A DNA stretch of 64,000 nucleotides from Thamnidium elegans (taxonomy: Eukaryota > Mucoromycota > Mucoromycetes > Mucorales > Mucoraceae), in NCBI GenBank assembly GCA_025201345.1, contig JAIXMG010000043.1:62001-126000 (forward strand), given 5' to 3'. Position numbers and translations under genes: made by a program. Below the pieces are notes generated by a model. It was not told the DNA's origin. It made no database searches and worked only from the letters and a program-made list of their open reading frames with translations. Shown piece by piece: positions 10,242-19,770 of this stretch (position 1 is the first letter of the stretch; each line of letters starts with the position of its first letter).

Positions 10242-13169
10242 TTAAAATTTTCCTTCTAAATAACGGTCCCGTTCTATTTGAGCAGGTGTACGTTCTTGTC
10301 CTTTGTCATTATCATCTTGCTCATCCATCCAAGGAATACTACCACGATGCTTTTGACCTTTTCGCATTGTACTAAAGAAGGCACGTTTATTGGCACCACT
10401 TGGTCCTATACTTTGAAACGCCGGTGATACAAGATGGCTGGAATCTGGTGTTGACGGTACATCTTCATCCAGTGTAACAGAAGGACGAGACAGTCTTTTT
10501 TGGTTGGCTCTTCCGTTCCATGTTTTTGCATTGACTGAATATCCCGAGCTAATTCGAAGTGCTGTAGCTGCACTATTCCCTCCACTGCTTTTACGGCTGT
10601 GGCCTCGGCTGCTATCTGCACTACTATTTCGAGCTGATGACGGTGGTTCTGCTGTGGACGTCGTTGAGAATCGGTTACTAGTAAGCACACTATTATGATG
10701 TCGATCTTCAAAAGAGGATTCTTGAACCTTATTACTACCGTTGTTGGTAATAGCATTTTGTCGAACTTGAACTGCTTCAGTGTGTTCAGGTACCATAGTA
10801 CGTACAGTAGAAGAAGAAAAGGATGCAGAAGGTTGTGGTCCCTGTTGAGGAACGAAATCATTGGATTCCTTTCGACCTTTACTAGCTAATAACGACGTAC
10901 GTTGACTGACGGGTTGATTAATTAATAACGATTTGGTCAATAAAGATTGATTTTGTTGACGTGGATTTAATAGTTTACTGACTGCACTAGTAGTAGTAGA
11001 AACAGATGGCTGTGTAGAGTTAGTGGCAACACTATCTGCTTCTGACGCAATACTAAACATGGATCCACTTTCTTTCATATTATTAATCCAAGTATCTTGT
11101 AACATACGTCTAATGGTATCTACTTCTCCATTGGGCTCACTCGTGGCTTGCTTTTTCCGTTGTACTTGTTGTACAGGCTCTAATTTAGCAAGTACACGTG
11201 TTTGATCCGTACTGGCTGTTTCTTTAGAGCAATCATCTTCAAAACACTCTTCATCACTTAGAGCGTATTTAGTTGAAGACTCTGAACTAGGGAGATAAGT
11301 GGAAGGTAAGCTAGGTCGAGTTGCACGAGACGTATTTCGAACACTCTTTTGACGAACTGAATTGTACTGCTGCTGCTGTATTTGCTGTTCCTGTTGATTA
11401 ACCGTTGTCTTTTCTTCTACTGCTAATTGAATAGGTTCAGAATCAAGTTCCATCTTTTGACTATCATCGGGAACGATTCTATTTGAACTGGTGTTGGCTG
11501 AATGATCAAATAATCCCTTGATTGATCTATTCACGTTATTTGCACCGGCAGTTAAATTTCTCAGTGTGTTCCTGCTGAGTGTACCTCTTCGAAACGAATT
11601 ATTTCTTGACATACTACCTTGCTCTTCTTTATTAACTTCGGATAACACTGCACCACTTGATTTTGACAAAGTACCAAAAATAGATGTAGATAGAGAAGCA
11701 CGGTACTGATTAGGGGTGCTCGAACTATTTGAGCCTGCAGAAACATTTTTAAATAGGGGTAACGCGTTATTATTGTCACTGACTTCACTTGTTACGGTGG
11801 TGGCTGAATTGTTATTTTTATTAGGAGTGTTATTACTATCCCACCAACTCGCAATATCAACAGCGCTGACACCACCGCTCTTGCGTGAACTGTTGTTTCT
11901 TGTAGACGCCATAGCTGCAGATGATGCTACAGGCATTGATGGCATTGAACTATCGTCAAATAAAATACTTTCTCGTACCAGACGTCGCATGGATCCGGAT
12001 GTTATGGTCATATGCTCACCACTATTTCTAGGTCCACGAAAGCTAGCGAATCGAACAGACCCATGTTTAACTCTTTTATCTTCTTTTACTGTACCACCAA
12101 ATAATTGGTTTCCTTCTTCTTGTTCTTCAGCAGGTAAAAAATCAGGATCGTTGACAACCATGGAACGAGTCTTTGTTTTCCTTGAAGCAGTTCGAATGAC
12201 ACGTTTTGCAGCACGGACGGGTTCTTGAAGATGGATGTAGGGCGTAATTGGAGACTCATCTTCTATAGTGATGATATCTGCTTTGGTTACGTTCAAGTGA
12301 TGTAAAGCAGGTTTTGTTGGTAAATCTAATACTCTCATATCGATAATTGTTTTATTGGAATCAGTCGTAATAGTACTCGAATTTTGAATGGGTTTCTTTT
12401 CTGGTTGATACTCATACGAATCTCCTGAATATTTTGGTTTATTATTATCATTACCTGCAAACATGTTTTGTGCTGTGGTTCTGTTTCCTTTTTGTTGTAA
12501 CCTTAATGATTGGTATAGTGATGTTTTGATGGTAGCTGCCTTTTGTTGAATATTAGTTGTAGCGTTAGTATAAAATGAAGGACCACTACTACTATTATTA
12601 CTTTCAAAATCAATCGACATAAATTCTGATGGTTTAGTAGTATTTGGGCTCATATTTAAATATTTATCATACAAGTCTTGAGCATGATCATCGTCTAACT
12701 CCATCTTATCAGAAAAAAATGATGTTGAGGGGGGTGGCAGTGGTAATGAAATTTTGATCTCCTGTGGAGGCTCAGGAGTTAAATCACAGTACTCTGATTC
12801 GTCAAGGATTGATGCAGCTTGATCCGTTTTCTGGTTGTGATGAGGAGAAGTTGTCTCCTCCTCCTCTTGCTTTTGTTTTTGTTGTAGTAGCTTAGGTGTA
12901 TCAGGTAATGGTGTGGTTGTAATACAAGGTTCTTCAAACTTCATGGATCTTTGCTTTTGCTGTGTCACTAGTGTTTGAAAGGATGCTAATGATTCGGATT
13001 TCTTTATTTCTTTGTTTGTCTTTTCCTGATGAATTGTTTCAACCGAATAAGAACGTGTACGTCGTCGCCTTAGAAAGAAAAAGATGATAATAATAATTGC
13101 AACAACTACAATAACAATAATAACAATTGCCCAAATAGGAACCATCATTGGTGAAGAGTTATTTTCCAT
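10242..13169 (-). CDS. Single-pass membrane protein with long disordered cytoplasmic tail (975 aa)
   Basis: One uninterrupted frame from ATG at 13169 to TAA at 10244-10242. A short polar N-terminus (MENNSSPMM) precedes one strongly hydrophobic segment at about residues 10-33, then the basic stop-transfer RRRRTR. The remaining ~940 residues are rich in Ser, Thr, Asn and Gln, with acidic and basic patches and many potential phosphorylation sites, and no globular domain that I recognise. The arrangement implies an N-out/C-in (type III-like) single-pass protein with a cytosolic signalling or scaffold tail, possibly at the plasma membrane. That is inference from layout only. It is unusual here in being a ~3-kb gene with no intron among intron-rich neighbours. 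No family name is offered. Confidence 0.8.
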   Translation of the reverse strand: MENNSSPMMVPIWAIVIIVIVVVAIIIIIFFFLRRRRTRSYSVETIHQEKTNKEIKKSESLASFQTLVTQQKQRSMKFEEPCITTTPLPDTPKLLQQKQKQEEEETTSPHHNQKTDQAASILDESEYCDLTPEPPQEIKISLPLPPPSTSFFSDKMELDDDHAQDLYDKYLNMSPNTTKPSEFMSIDFESNNSSSGPSFYTNATTNIQQKAATIKTSLYQSLRLQQKGNRTTAQNMFAGNDNNKPKYSGDSYEYQPEKKPIQNSSTITTDSNKTIIDMRVLDLPTKPALHHLNVTKADIITIEDESPITPYIHLQEPVRAAKRVIRTASRKTKTRSMVVNDPDFLPAEEQEEGNQLFGGTVKEDKRVKHGSVRFASFRGPRNSGEHMTITSGSMRRLVRESILFDDSSMPSMPVASSAAMASTRNNSSRKSGGVSAVDIASWWDSNNTPNKNNNSATTVTSEVSDNNNALPLFKNVSAGSNSSSTPNQYRASLSTSIFGTLSKSSGAVLSEVNKEEQGSMSRNNSFRRGTLSRNTLRNLTAGANNVNRSIKGLFDHSANTSSNRIVPDDSQKMELDSEPIQLAVEEKTTVNQQEQQIQQQQYNSVRQKSVRNTSRATRPSLPSTYLPSSESSTKYALSDEECFEDDCSKETASTDQTRVLAKLEPVQQVQRKKQATSEPNGEVDTIRRMLQDTWINNMKESGSMFSIASEADSVATNSTQPSVSTTTSAVSKLLNPRQQNQSLLTKSLLINQPVSQRTSLLASKGRKESNDFVPQQGPQPSASFSSSTVRTMVPEHTEAVQVRQNAITNNGSNKVQESSFEDRHHNSVLTSNRFSTTSTAEPPSSARNSSADSSRGHSRKSSGGNSAATALRISSGYSVNAKTWNGRANQKRLSRPSVTLDEDVPSTPDSSHLVSPAFQSIGPSGANKRAFFSTMRKGQKHRGSIPWMDEQDDNDKGQERTPAQIERDRYLEGKF

Positions 13170-13899
13170 CTTTAATATGTGTATTAATATTTTAAAGTTT
13201 AAATAATAAAATAAAAAACTCTCATTTATTGTATACTTACTATAGTAGTAATATTTTATACTACCAAGAAGAAAAGATAATTAACAATTAATAAAATAAA
13301 GAAGAAAGAGAAAAAAGAATAATAAAATTGAGGGCAATTATAATGTCGAATTATCAAAACGACAAAGGGCTATAATGGGTGAATACAGAACGGAGATAAT
13401 AGCAATTAGAAAGGGGTTTTTTTTTTGGTTTTTTTTTGTTTTACATATAATATAAAAGGAGTATACCATCACGCTTCTTTACAAGTACATAAATAGCGCG
13501 TATAACAAGTAATAGATGAAATACACCTTTTCTGTGTACATGCCAAGTTGTATTTGCCCAGTGAGAGAAAGGAAATTCGTCACGAGATGATGTTACAAAG
13601 TCAAAATGTTAGTACGAAATGCTCATAATATTTATTATTGTCGTTGTAATGCATCATGTTTGCTCCTTTTACTATGCAGATCATTCATCTTTTTAAAATT
13701 ACCTATTACCTTCTTTTATTAGAGCCCTTGTATTCTCTCTATCATTGAGTTCTATATTGCCACTCTCAACCTGACAACAAGTTTAACCCCCCTATTTTTA
13801 TTTTTATTTTTTATTGTAACTGTCACTAAAAACTACAACTGCTTAACCCTTTGACAGTAACGCATTATGTATTACACTGTTGTATGCATAGTCACATTT
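13170..13899. other. Intergenic region upstream of the membrane-protein gene
   Basis: About 730 bp, AT-rich, without a supported gene. It contains the promoter of the 975-aa membrane protein and the 3' end of the ankyrin gene, which are in tandem. No RNA gene or repeat of note was seen. Confidence 0.5.
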
Positions 13900-15004
13900 T
13901 TATTTTTTATTTTCTAGAGACAGTTTTTTATCATTGATTCCTAATTTCTTTACTTTTTCTATTAAACCATTGACAGACTCCTGTATATTTTCATCCGTCA
14001 TACCAATATTAGATAATTTATCAGTAATAAGAGATATAGTTTCATTTAAATCTTCAGAGTCCTTTAAAAATAAAAAGTCTGAAAGACCATAATAACCAGA
14101 AGTATCGTATGACGGTAAGCCAAATGATGAAGCTAAATGTGATACCAAAACTTGTGTTATCTTTTTTGAATATAAATTAGCCTTTTATATAATAAATGAC
14201 ACTACTGTATCCACTTACAGACTTTAAATCTTGATATTCATTTTTAGCACTTTCAGATACCCATTCTACTTGTATATCACTATGAATTGTATCTTGTACA
14301 TGTCGGAGATTATCAAGCTTTAACTTTGCCAATAGTAATGGTGTAAGTCGAAACGGATCTGAAGCTGGTATATTGGCTCCTACATATTGATTGTTAGATA
14401 AAATAAGTTTTTTTTAAAATTCACATCAAAAATTAAAATTCTTCAACATACCAACCTTCGTGTAACAACATTAAAACGCATTGATAATTTCCAGCTAAAA
14501 CAGCTAATTTTTTGTAGCTTATTGTGTTAATAATATAGTCTTATTATCCATTCTCCCCCCCCCCCCCTTTTTATATATATATATATTAACTTTACTCTCA
14601 TTTACCCATATGCATTGGTTGAAGTCCATCTACATCTCCTACTCCATTATTCACATCTGCTCCTGCGCGTATTAATAGTTTGGCTATAGAAGTCGCAACT
14701 AAGGGGTCATCTCTTCTACCGCAAGCCAAGTGTAAAGGCGTTCGTAAATATTTGTCTCGTATCGTATCTGGATTCATTTCTGGTAAAGCTTCTAATATTT
14801 CTTTAACTACAAATACGTTATTTACTTGTTTATTGTACTCATTTTGGGTGCCGCAGAAAAAAAAAACTAACCTTCATTGTGCGGTTTTCTAGCACAAGCA
14901 TCCAATAGTATCGAATCAGAAGCTGTTAACTGAAGTAAATCACGTAATCTATCTGCTTGTTTACTCTTTTTTATTTGACAAGTTTTGGTTATTCGGTTTT
15001 GCAT
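13900..15004 (-). CDS. ANKRD54: Ankyrin-repeat protein, ANKRD54-like (5 exons, 267 aa)
   Basis: Exons 15004-14872, 14806-14606, 14503-14456, 14379-14219 and 14160-13900 join to 268 codons including the stop. The middle holds ankyrin repeats: RTPLHLACG...LLIRAGADVN (about residues 68-97), then GLQPMHMAVLAGNYQCVLML...EGANI and FRLTPLLLAKLKLDN. The C-terminal part (ITQVLVSHLASSFG and on) is helical and resembles the post-ankyrin tail of animal ANKRD54, a small adaptor that binds signalling partners. The partner in fungi is not known to me. The third exon is only 48 nt. Two introns use GTTAGT or GTTGGT donors, and intron 2 contains a C/G homopolymer. The start ATG was chosen because the upstream extension is poly-Phe translated from a T-rich leader. 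Assignment to ANKRD54 rests on domain layout and is moderately sure. Confidence 0.75.
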
Positions 15005-15441
15005 CTTTATTATAAATGTAAAAAACAAAAAAAGAAAAGAAAAAAAAACGGAGAGTTGTGACATTAAAAGTCAGAATAATCCTCAAAGGATTAGTGCGAC
15101 TTGTAATTAATTAGCCAACAGAGAACTTTCGCCAAATAGTGTTCTAGTCATTTATGAATGAAGACGGCAGACTTCATTTCGACAACTGTACGACACTAAG
15201 AGTCCGTATAATTAAATAAGTTCCACAACGCCTTTGCTACCTAGTAAATAAAGGTTTTAGCGGCTAACAGAGCTATTAAAACAATACTATCAAGATACAC
15301 GATCCAAGAATAAAAAACTATTATCACTATAGTCGCTATAAATTAACGCGTATTCGGATTCATTTGTAAAAAACTGTTTTATTACTGGCCTTTCTTCCCG
15401 ACACAAGTTCCTCCGAGGAACATGAAATATAAAATAGTCCG

Positions 15442-15472
<31 letters not shown>

Positions 15473-15512
15473 ACGTTTTTATACATATAGATATATTATA
15501 TTTATATGAGTG
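15005..15512. other. Shared divergent promoter region with 28-nt T run
   Basis: About 508 bp lie between the divergent ankyrin gene and the acidic protein gene. A 28-nt T homopolymer (15445-15472) sits about 40 bp upstream of the plus-strand start, possibly a nucleosome-excluding element. No gene was found. Confidence 0.55.
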
Positions 15513-15526
15513 ATGCCTTTAGATAA
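15506..15526 (+). promoter_or_regulatory. Short overlapping upstream ORF (6 codons)
   Basis: The first ATG of the presumed leader (15506) opens a frame MSDAFR-stop that overlaps the start codon of the main ORF (15513) in another frame. A scanning ribosome would meet it first, so it could lower translation of the main ORF. The transcription start is unknown, so this is inference. Confidence 0.35.
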
Positions 15527-15989
15527 AGTTCAAGTATCAGTGCCCATTAAAGAAATAAATAAAGAACAAACAAACGAAGAAGACATTCCTGAAGACTGCT
15601 TAGATACCAGTGACGACGAAGAGGAGGACGATGATGATGACGACGACGACGAAGAAGAAGAAGATACAGACTTTGATGAAGAACTTGAACATGCATATCA
15701 ATGCGATTTTACAAAACGAGCACCACCACCTTGTCAAAACACTTCACTATTATCAGATTTACTGTCTTGCTCAGTTCCTGTAAAGCAAAGCAATACAAAA
15801 AGAGATTACAGTGCTGCAATTGCTACCAAACCTACCACATCTACCGCAGTTGTTTCCGAAGAGCAACTATCTGAAAGCCTAAAAAGAAACTTGGCTAGAG
15901 AGCATTCACAAAGTTCACTACGAAAGTATAAAAACATCAAAACCTCCAGCTCGTTTAACTCCATGACTGATAATTTTAGTAAATATTAA
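15513..15989 (+). CDS. Acidic low-complexity protein, possibly Mks1/DUF3295-like regulator (158 aa)
   Basis: A single-exon frame from ATG 15513 to TAA at 15987-15989. The N-terminal third ends in a long Asp/Glu tract (about residues 28-55), followed by a short conserved-looking segment TSLLSDLLSCS and a C-terminal piece EEQLSESLKRNLAREHS. That last motif resembles the LSESLRR..L..E core found in fungal proteins of the DUF3295 type, which act in nutrient/TORC signalling. The match is short and from memory, so the family is a suggestion only. The protein would be nuclear or cytosolic, with no membrane segment. It is divergent from the ankyrin gene. A short upstream ORF overlaps the start. Confidence 0.5.
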   Translation: MPLDKVQVSVPIKEINKEQTNEEDIPEDCLDTSDDEEEDDDDDDDDEEEEDTDFDEELEHAYQCDFTKRAPPPCQNTSLLSDLLSCSVPVKQSNTKRDYSAAIATKPTTSTAVVSEEQLSESLKRNLAREHSQSSLRKYKNIKTSSSFNSMTDNFSKY

Positions 15990-16637
15990 CGTTTTTTTTT
16001 TTTTTGTGTATATAACATAATAAACCCTTACCTGAATACTTTTTCAAGCGTGGGTCTCTGCTAATAAAGGATATTTTTTCGAGCACTACTTCTTTAAACT
16101 CGTTATTGCTGCCTTTTGTTATTTTCTAAAAAAAAAACACTATCTAAATTATGTTAATGTAAAGATATAAAAGATAAATAAAATTGTCAGCTGCAAAAAG
16201 ATAAATTAATTGAAGCACTTATATATTTTGAAAGATAAAGGTTTGCGATGTAATGCGTTAAAAATTATTATAGACAAGTTGTTAGAGTACTATGACTACA
16301 TTCTCTTTCTTAACAAAGTTATCTTTTATCTGATTAACTTACAGGCCTGATAACCTTCAAATATCTTATTTAACTGCTGAAATAAAAGGTTGTTATATTG
16401 GCGAGTTTCAATAGAAGTGGGTTTATATATATAGATTATTATTTTACGATAATGTAAATTTAGTGAGAATTAATAAGTACTTACTTTTGGCGATAAAAAT
16501 TCAATGTCGCTGCAGAAATAGGCTGTTTGGAAGACTCTATTTTGTCTTTTTGGGAAAGTTAGTACCTACAATTCGTACATCATCGTCTGCTTTTTCAGCT
16601 GCTCTTTTTTTACTGCTATTGTTATTATTTCTATTTT
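15990..16637. other. Intergenic region
   Basis: About 650 bp, AT-rich. On the minus strand 16132-16041 could be read as an isolated open exon bounded by a poly-pyrimidine TAG acceptor and a G|GTAAGG donor, but no neighbouring exon continues it. Otherwise nothing recognisable is present. Confidence 0.4.
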
Positions 16638-17578
16638 TTATTCAAGCTTTATTTCCTCGTTTTCATGCTCAATGCCAAGCTTATTTCGTTTGGTGTTTTT
16701 TGGTCTTCCTTTTTGAGTTACCACAACCTTTGGAGGAAGAATGCTTTCTAAGCGATCGTTTGAAAACTTTCTTATCAGATTGTCAATACCATTTAGTAAA
16801 TCATCTCTCTCTTGCTGGCTGCCTAAAACTTGGAAAACGTCGAGCAGTTTTTCGAAGCGTATTTTAAGATCGTCGATAGGAGCAGCGACGGTTGACATAT
16901 CTTCTTTCTCGTTTTCAATTGCGACTTTAGCAATAGTCACGACTGTAATCGTACAAAAAAATGTTACCGTCAAGTGTTTTTTGGAGTAGAAACATGTAAA
17001 ATAAAAAACGATACACGTACCTCTGCCTTTGGTATATGTAATTCTCCATTTTTGATGAACTGCGACTAAAGGAATAACGCCTTCATATTTCTCCAGTGCA
17101 TGCTTGCAAGGAAGGCGATAATTTCTTCTTACGAGACAATAACATTTTTCGTTAGCAGTCTCGTCTTCAGAGGTTTCCATCTGCATTAACTCGTTTTTGA
17201 TACTTTCGTATGCAAATTTTGTAATTTTTAGTCTTAAATCACTTAATTTTCTGGTGATTTCAGAACCCAAATATACTGTTTTTTGTGATACTGACTCTTT
17301 TGAAGATTGCAAGTTACGGTAGTTCTCCTAAATATAATATCATCAAAATTTAAGATTAACTGTCATAATACCAAACGCTAATAAAAAAAACCCATTTATA
17401 CTCGTTTTTTAATCCAAAGATTGACTTTTTCGGTTATGATAGTCATACTACCTGATGAAGTTTGGTTATTTCTTTTTATGTTGGCATGTGTTGATTCGAC
17501 TCTATTTGAGCTTCTATTTCCCATATGCATCAATGAATTCATGCAATAACCCACCCAAGACTCTTTCTTTTTCATCAT
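16638..17578 (-). CDS. SWIM zinc-finger protein, truncated MULE-type transposase remnant (3 exons, 262 aa)
   Basis: Exons 17578-17402, 17327-17021 and 16942-16638 join without a stop to 263 codons. The N-terminal exon contains NRSSNRVESTHANIKRN, typical of the region after the DDE domain in Mutator-like (MULE/FAR1-type) transposases. The second exon carries CYCLVRRNYRLPCKHAL, a SWIM finger (CxC...CxH). The C-terminus ends with a basic KGRPKNTKRNK stretch like MULE tails. The N-terminal DNA-binding part and the catalytic DDE domain are absent, and an in-frame TAA lies just upstream of the ATG, so this is not an active transposase. The open, spliceable frame leaves room for a retained or domesticated fragment; decay from an inserted element is the simpler reading. 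Confidence 0.65.
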
Positions 17579-17584
17579 GCTTCT

Positions 17585-19153
17585 TTACTTCTAGTATAAG
17601 ATTAATCTTCGAGCGAGGTTAATTGGGAAGTGGTGGGTGGGGGAATTCGTATTTCATATTTCGCATTTTCATGTCTAAATAAACAAAAGCACTAATTGGT
17701 TTTTTGTTATATGGAGACAAAGTCTCTGGAAAAACGCTAATTGGGATATGGCAAACCCCTAAATTGAGATTAAAAAAACGCAAATTGGGTGTCTTGGGTA
17801 TTAATCTCCCTGTCGGGAGGCTGAGTTTCACTGGTTGATCTAAGGGTTTAAAGCATAGAATTCAATTAAGAGGGTATCTGTTTCATGGCTGAAAGCAAGG
17901 TATAGCGAATTCTTTTTTTTTAATCTACTGTTGCAATTGGAGTGGTAGTTGTTTGTAATATAGTTAGAAAGTAAAGTATGTAGAAAATGTAACAGAAACG
18001 GAGGTTCGAAATGAAAAATAAACTAATAATCTGAAGAATAAAAATGATAGCAATTAATCTCGAAATCAAAAAGTAATTTTAGTACTGGAAATAAAAGTAA
18101 TGAAAATGTGTAACAGAAGAAAATAAACGGAGTAAAAATAATACTTGTTCAGATAAAAGTCTTAAAACCGGTACGATATTCTTCGATTCGTAACAGTAAC
18201 AAAAGAGATATGACCACCAGCCGAAACACGACACTAGTTTTACTGTCACAGCTAAAATAGAATAAGCTGTGCACTACTTCAATTTAGATATAAATTACTT
18301 TAAAATATAAACTCAATAAAAGATCATCTTTTTACCACCATACATTTATTAATAAAAGTCTCATCTATTAAAATAATGTTACGTTTGGTTTAATATATAG
18401 TTTATTTCTTAGAGGGAAATAAAGACAGAGAAGTATAGCTTAAAGAATAAATTATACTTGAGTGAGCACCACATTATCGTTGTTATACTTAGTTAAAATA
18501 TAAATGAAGGTAACGAACCAGAAGTTAAAGTAAAGAAAAATAATATAGATAAAAAATAAGATACAATCAATTCAATCAAAAGTTCAAGGGATCAACCAAA
18601 ATAAAATAATAGAATAAAAGGGTGTTTGTTATAATAAAGTTGCTAAGTAGATTTTTTAATCAGTTGAAAGATAAGGGCTTTTATAGACCTTGTAGTTCCC
18701 TTGAATTTGAAATTAATAGAATAAAATAATGAAAGCAATATAGATGAGATATGTTTTAGTATTGTATAACATCTAATAAAAAGAGAATAATACTAAATCT
18801 TAGTCGAGGCAAAACATTTTAGTTTTGTTCAACACGACTAGAGAAATAAGAGATAAAATTAAAATATAGTGTACTGTGTTTGAGAGAATAAATTTTAGGA
18901 AGTAGTTGATTGAAATTGTAGCTGTCATAAAATCAGCTCGTAACAATAACTCTGACATTACAACAACACAACATCAAAAATATCATTACTACTGTTACAA
19001 AGTGTCAGAGTCTGATTAGATTTATTAGGAGTATAATATTTAGTTTTGTAAACGGTTTATATATGAAAATAAAGTAGTACAAAATTGAGATACAATTTTG
19101 ACTAAAAGAATAGTGACAAAAGAAATTATCGTTTTGAAAAAACAAAAAAGTAG
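17585..19153. other. Gene-poor AT-rich region before the tRNA gene
   Basis: About 1.6 kb of AT-rich sequence without a supported gene. 17610-17830 has repeated AATTGGG-like words and may be the other end of the MULE-type insertion, but no terminal inverted repeat could be delimited by eye. The run TTTTTT on the minus strand at 19144-19149 fits a Pol III terminator for the tRNA. Confidence 0.45.
19144..19149 (-). terminator. Pol III T-run terminator of tRNA-Met
   Basis: Six consecutive Ts on the minus strand lie 4 nt past the 3' end of the tRNA, the normal RNA polymerase III stop signal. Confidence 0.75.
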
Positions 19154-19226
19154 TAGCACCAGTCCGTTTCGATCAGACGACCTCAGGGTTATGAGCCCTG
19201 CGCGCTTCCTGCTGCGCCATGGTGCT
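19154..19226 (-). tRNA. Initiator tRNA-Met (CAT anticodon)
   Basis: A complete 73-nt cloverleaf on the minus strand: acceptor AGCACCA/TGGTGCT, D stem GCGC/GCGC, anticodon stem CAGGG/CCCTG with loop CTCATAA (anticodon CAT), variable loop of 5, T stem GTCTG/CGGAC, discriminator A. Three features mark it as eukaryotic initiator rather than elongator: an A1:T72 terminal pair, three consecutive G:C pairs below the anticodon loop, and the T-loop ATCGAAA with A54. It delivers the start methionine. There is no intron. A Ty3/gypsy LTR begins 11 bp upstream of its 5' end, and a Pol III T-run terminator follows its 3' end. Confidence 0.96.
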
Positions 19227-19237
19227 ATTTGATATTA

Positions 19238-19747
19238 TGTCAATCTGAAAAAGGCAGATGGGTTGGATGCCCCGGAAGTTAATAGTCCGGACCGCAACAG
19301 TCCGGTTTGTCCGGATCAAGATGAAGACCTCATGGATATCCCGGTTGAAATCGAGCTTAGGCTTAAGAAGACTAAGGTCCAAAAAAGGAAGTTTGTACCA
19401 TCTATCAAGAATAATCTGAAAAGGAAAAAGGCTAAACAGTAACGAATAAATGTCACCTCTTCAAGTATTCAATGTTATTCCTAATTCCTCTTTCCCGAAT
19501 ATTTAACAGATGCACACATTACAAATACTCATTATGATAATCATGCTACTTATGATTATCATATTACTTTACTATTTATATATTCTTTATTACTAATACC
19601 ATTATCCCACTTAACTATAAATACCCCTCTTGAATGATTAATAAAACATTATCTTCTATTTGACATAACTACTTACTTAATTGATTAACCACTGAGAGTT
19701 GAATCAATTACACTTAAATTACTATAAATACTATTACAAAACTTACA
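19238..19747 (+). repeat. 5' LTR (510 bp)
   Basis: Begins TGTCAATC and ends ACTTACA; it has the same length and, by eye, the same sequence as the 3' copy. It contains a TATA box (TATAAATA, 19616-19623) and an AATAAA signal about 20 bp later (19640-19645), so transcription should start within the LTR. Confidence 0.95.
19616..19623 (+). promoter_or_regulatory. TATA box of the 5' LTR
   Basis: TATAAATA in the 3' third of the LTR, followed by AATAAA, is the usual core promoter/polyadenylation arrangement of an LTR retrotransposon. Confidence 0.65.
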
Positions 19748-19749
19748 TT

Positions 19750-19762
19750 TGGTAGCACCAGT
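19750..19762 (+). other. Primer-binding site for initiator tRNA-Met
   Basis: TGGTAGCACCAGT, starting 2 nt after the 5' LTR, is perfectly complementary over 13 nt to the 3' end (with added CCA) of the initiator tRNA-Met encoded at 19154-19226. It primes minus-strand cDNA synthesis. Ty1 and Ty3 of yeast are known to use the same tRNA species. Confidence 0.92.
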
Positions 19763-19770
19763 TTCTCAAG

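Noticed and set aside
10406..12228. Several long open frames on both strands within the 975-aa membrane protein gene
   Set aside because: They overlap the long frame, are low in complexity and follow from its repetitive Ser/Asn/Gln codons.
16041..16132. Open minus-strand stretch with good acceptor and donor that looks like a 31-codon exon
   Set aside because: No neighbouring exon continues the frame on either side, and downstream it runs into the antisense of the acidic protein gene.
19154..19226. Elongator tRNA-Met as the identity of the tRNA
   Set aside because: A1:T72, three G:C pairs at the anticodon stem and A54 in the T loop mark the eukaryotic initiator.
19173..19382. Minus-strand frame spanning the tRNA and the LTR, repeated in the 3' LTR
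   Set aside because: Antisense of the LTR; it covers a tRNA gene and has no coding features.
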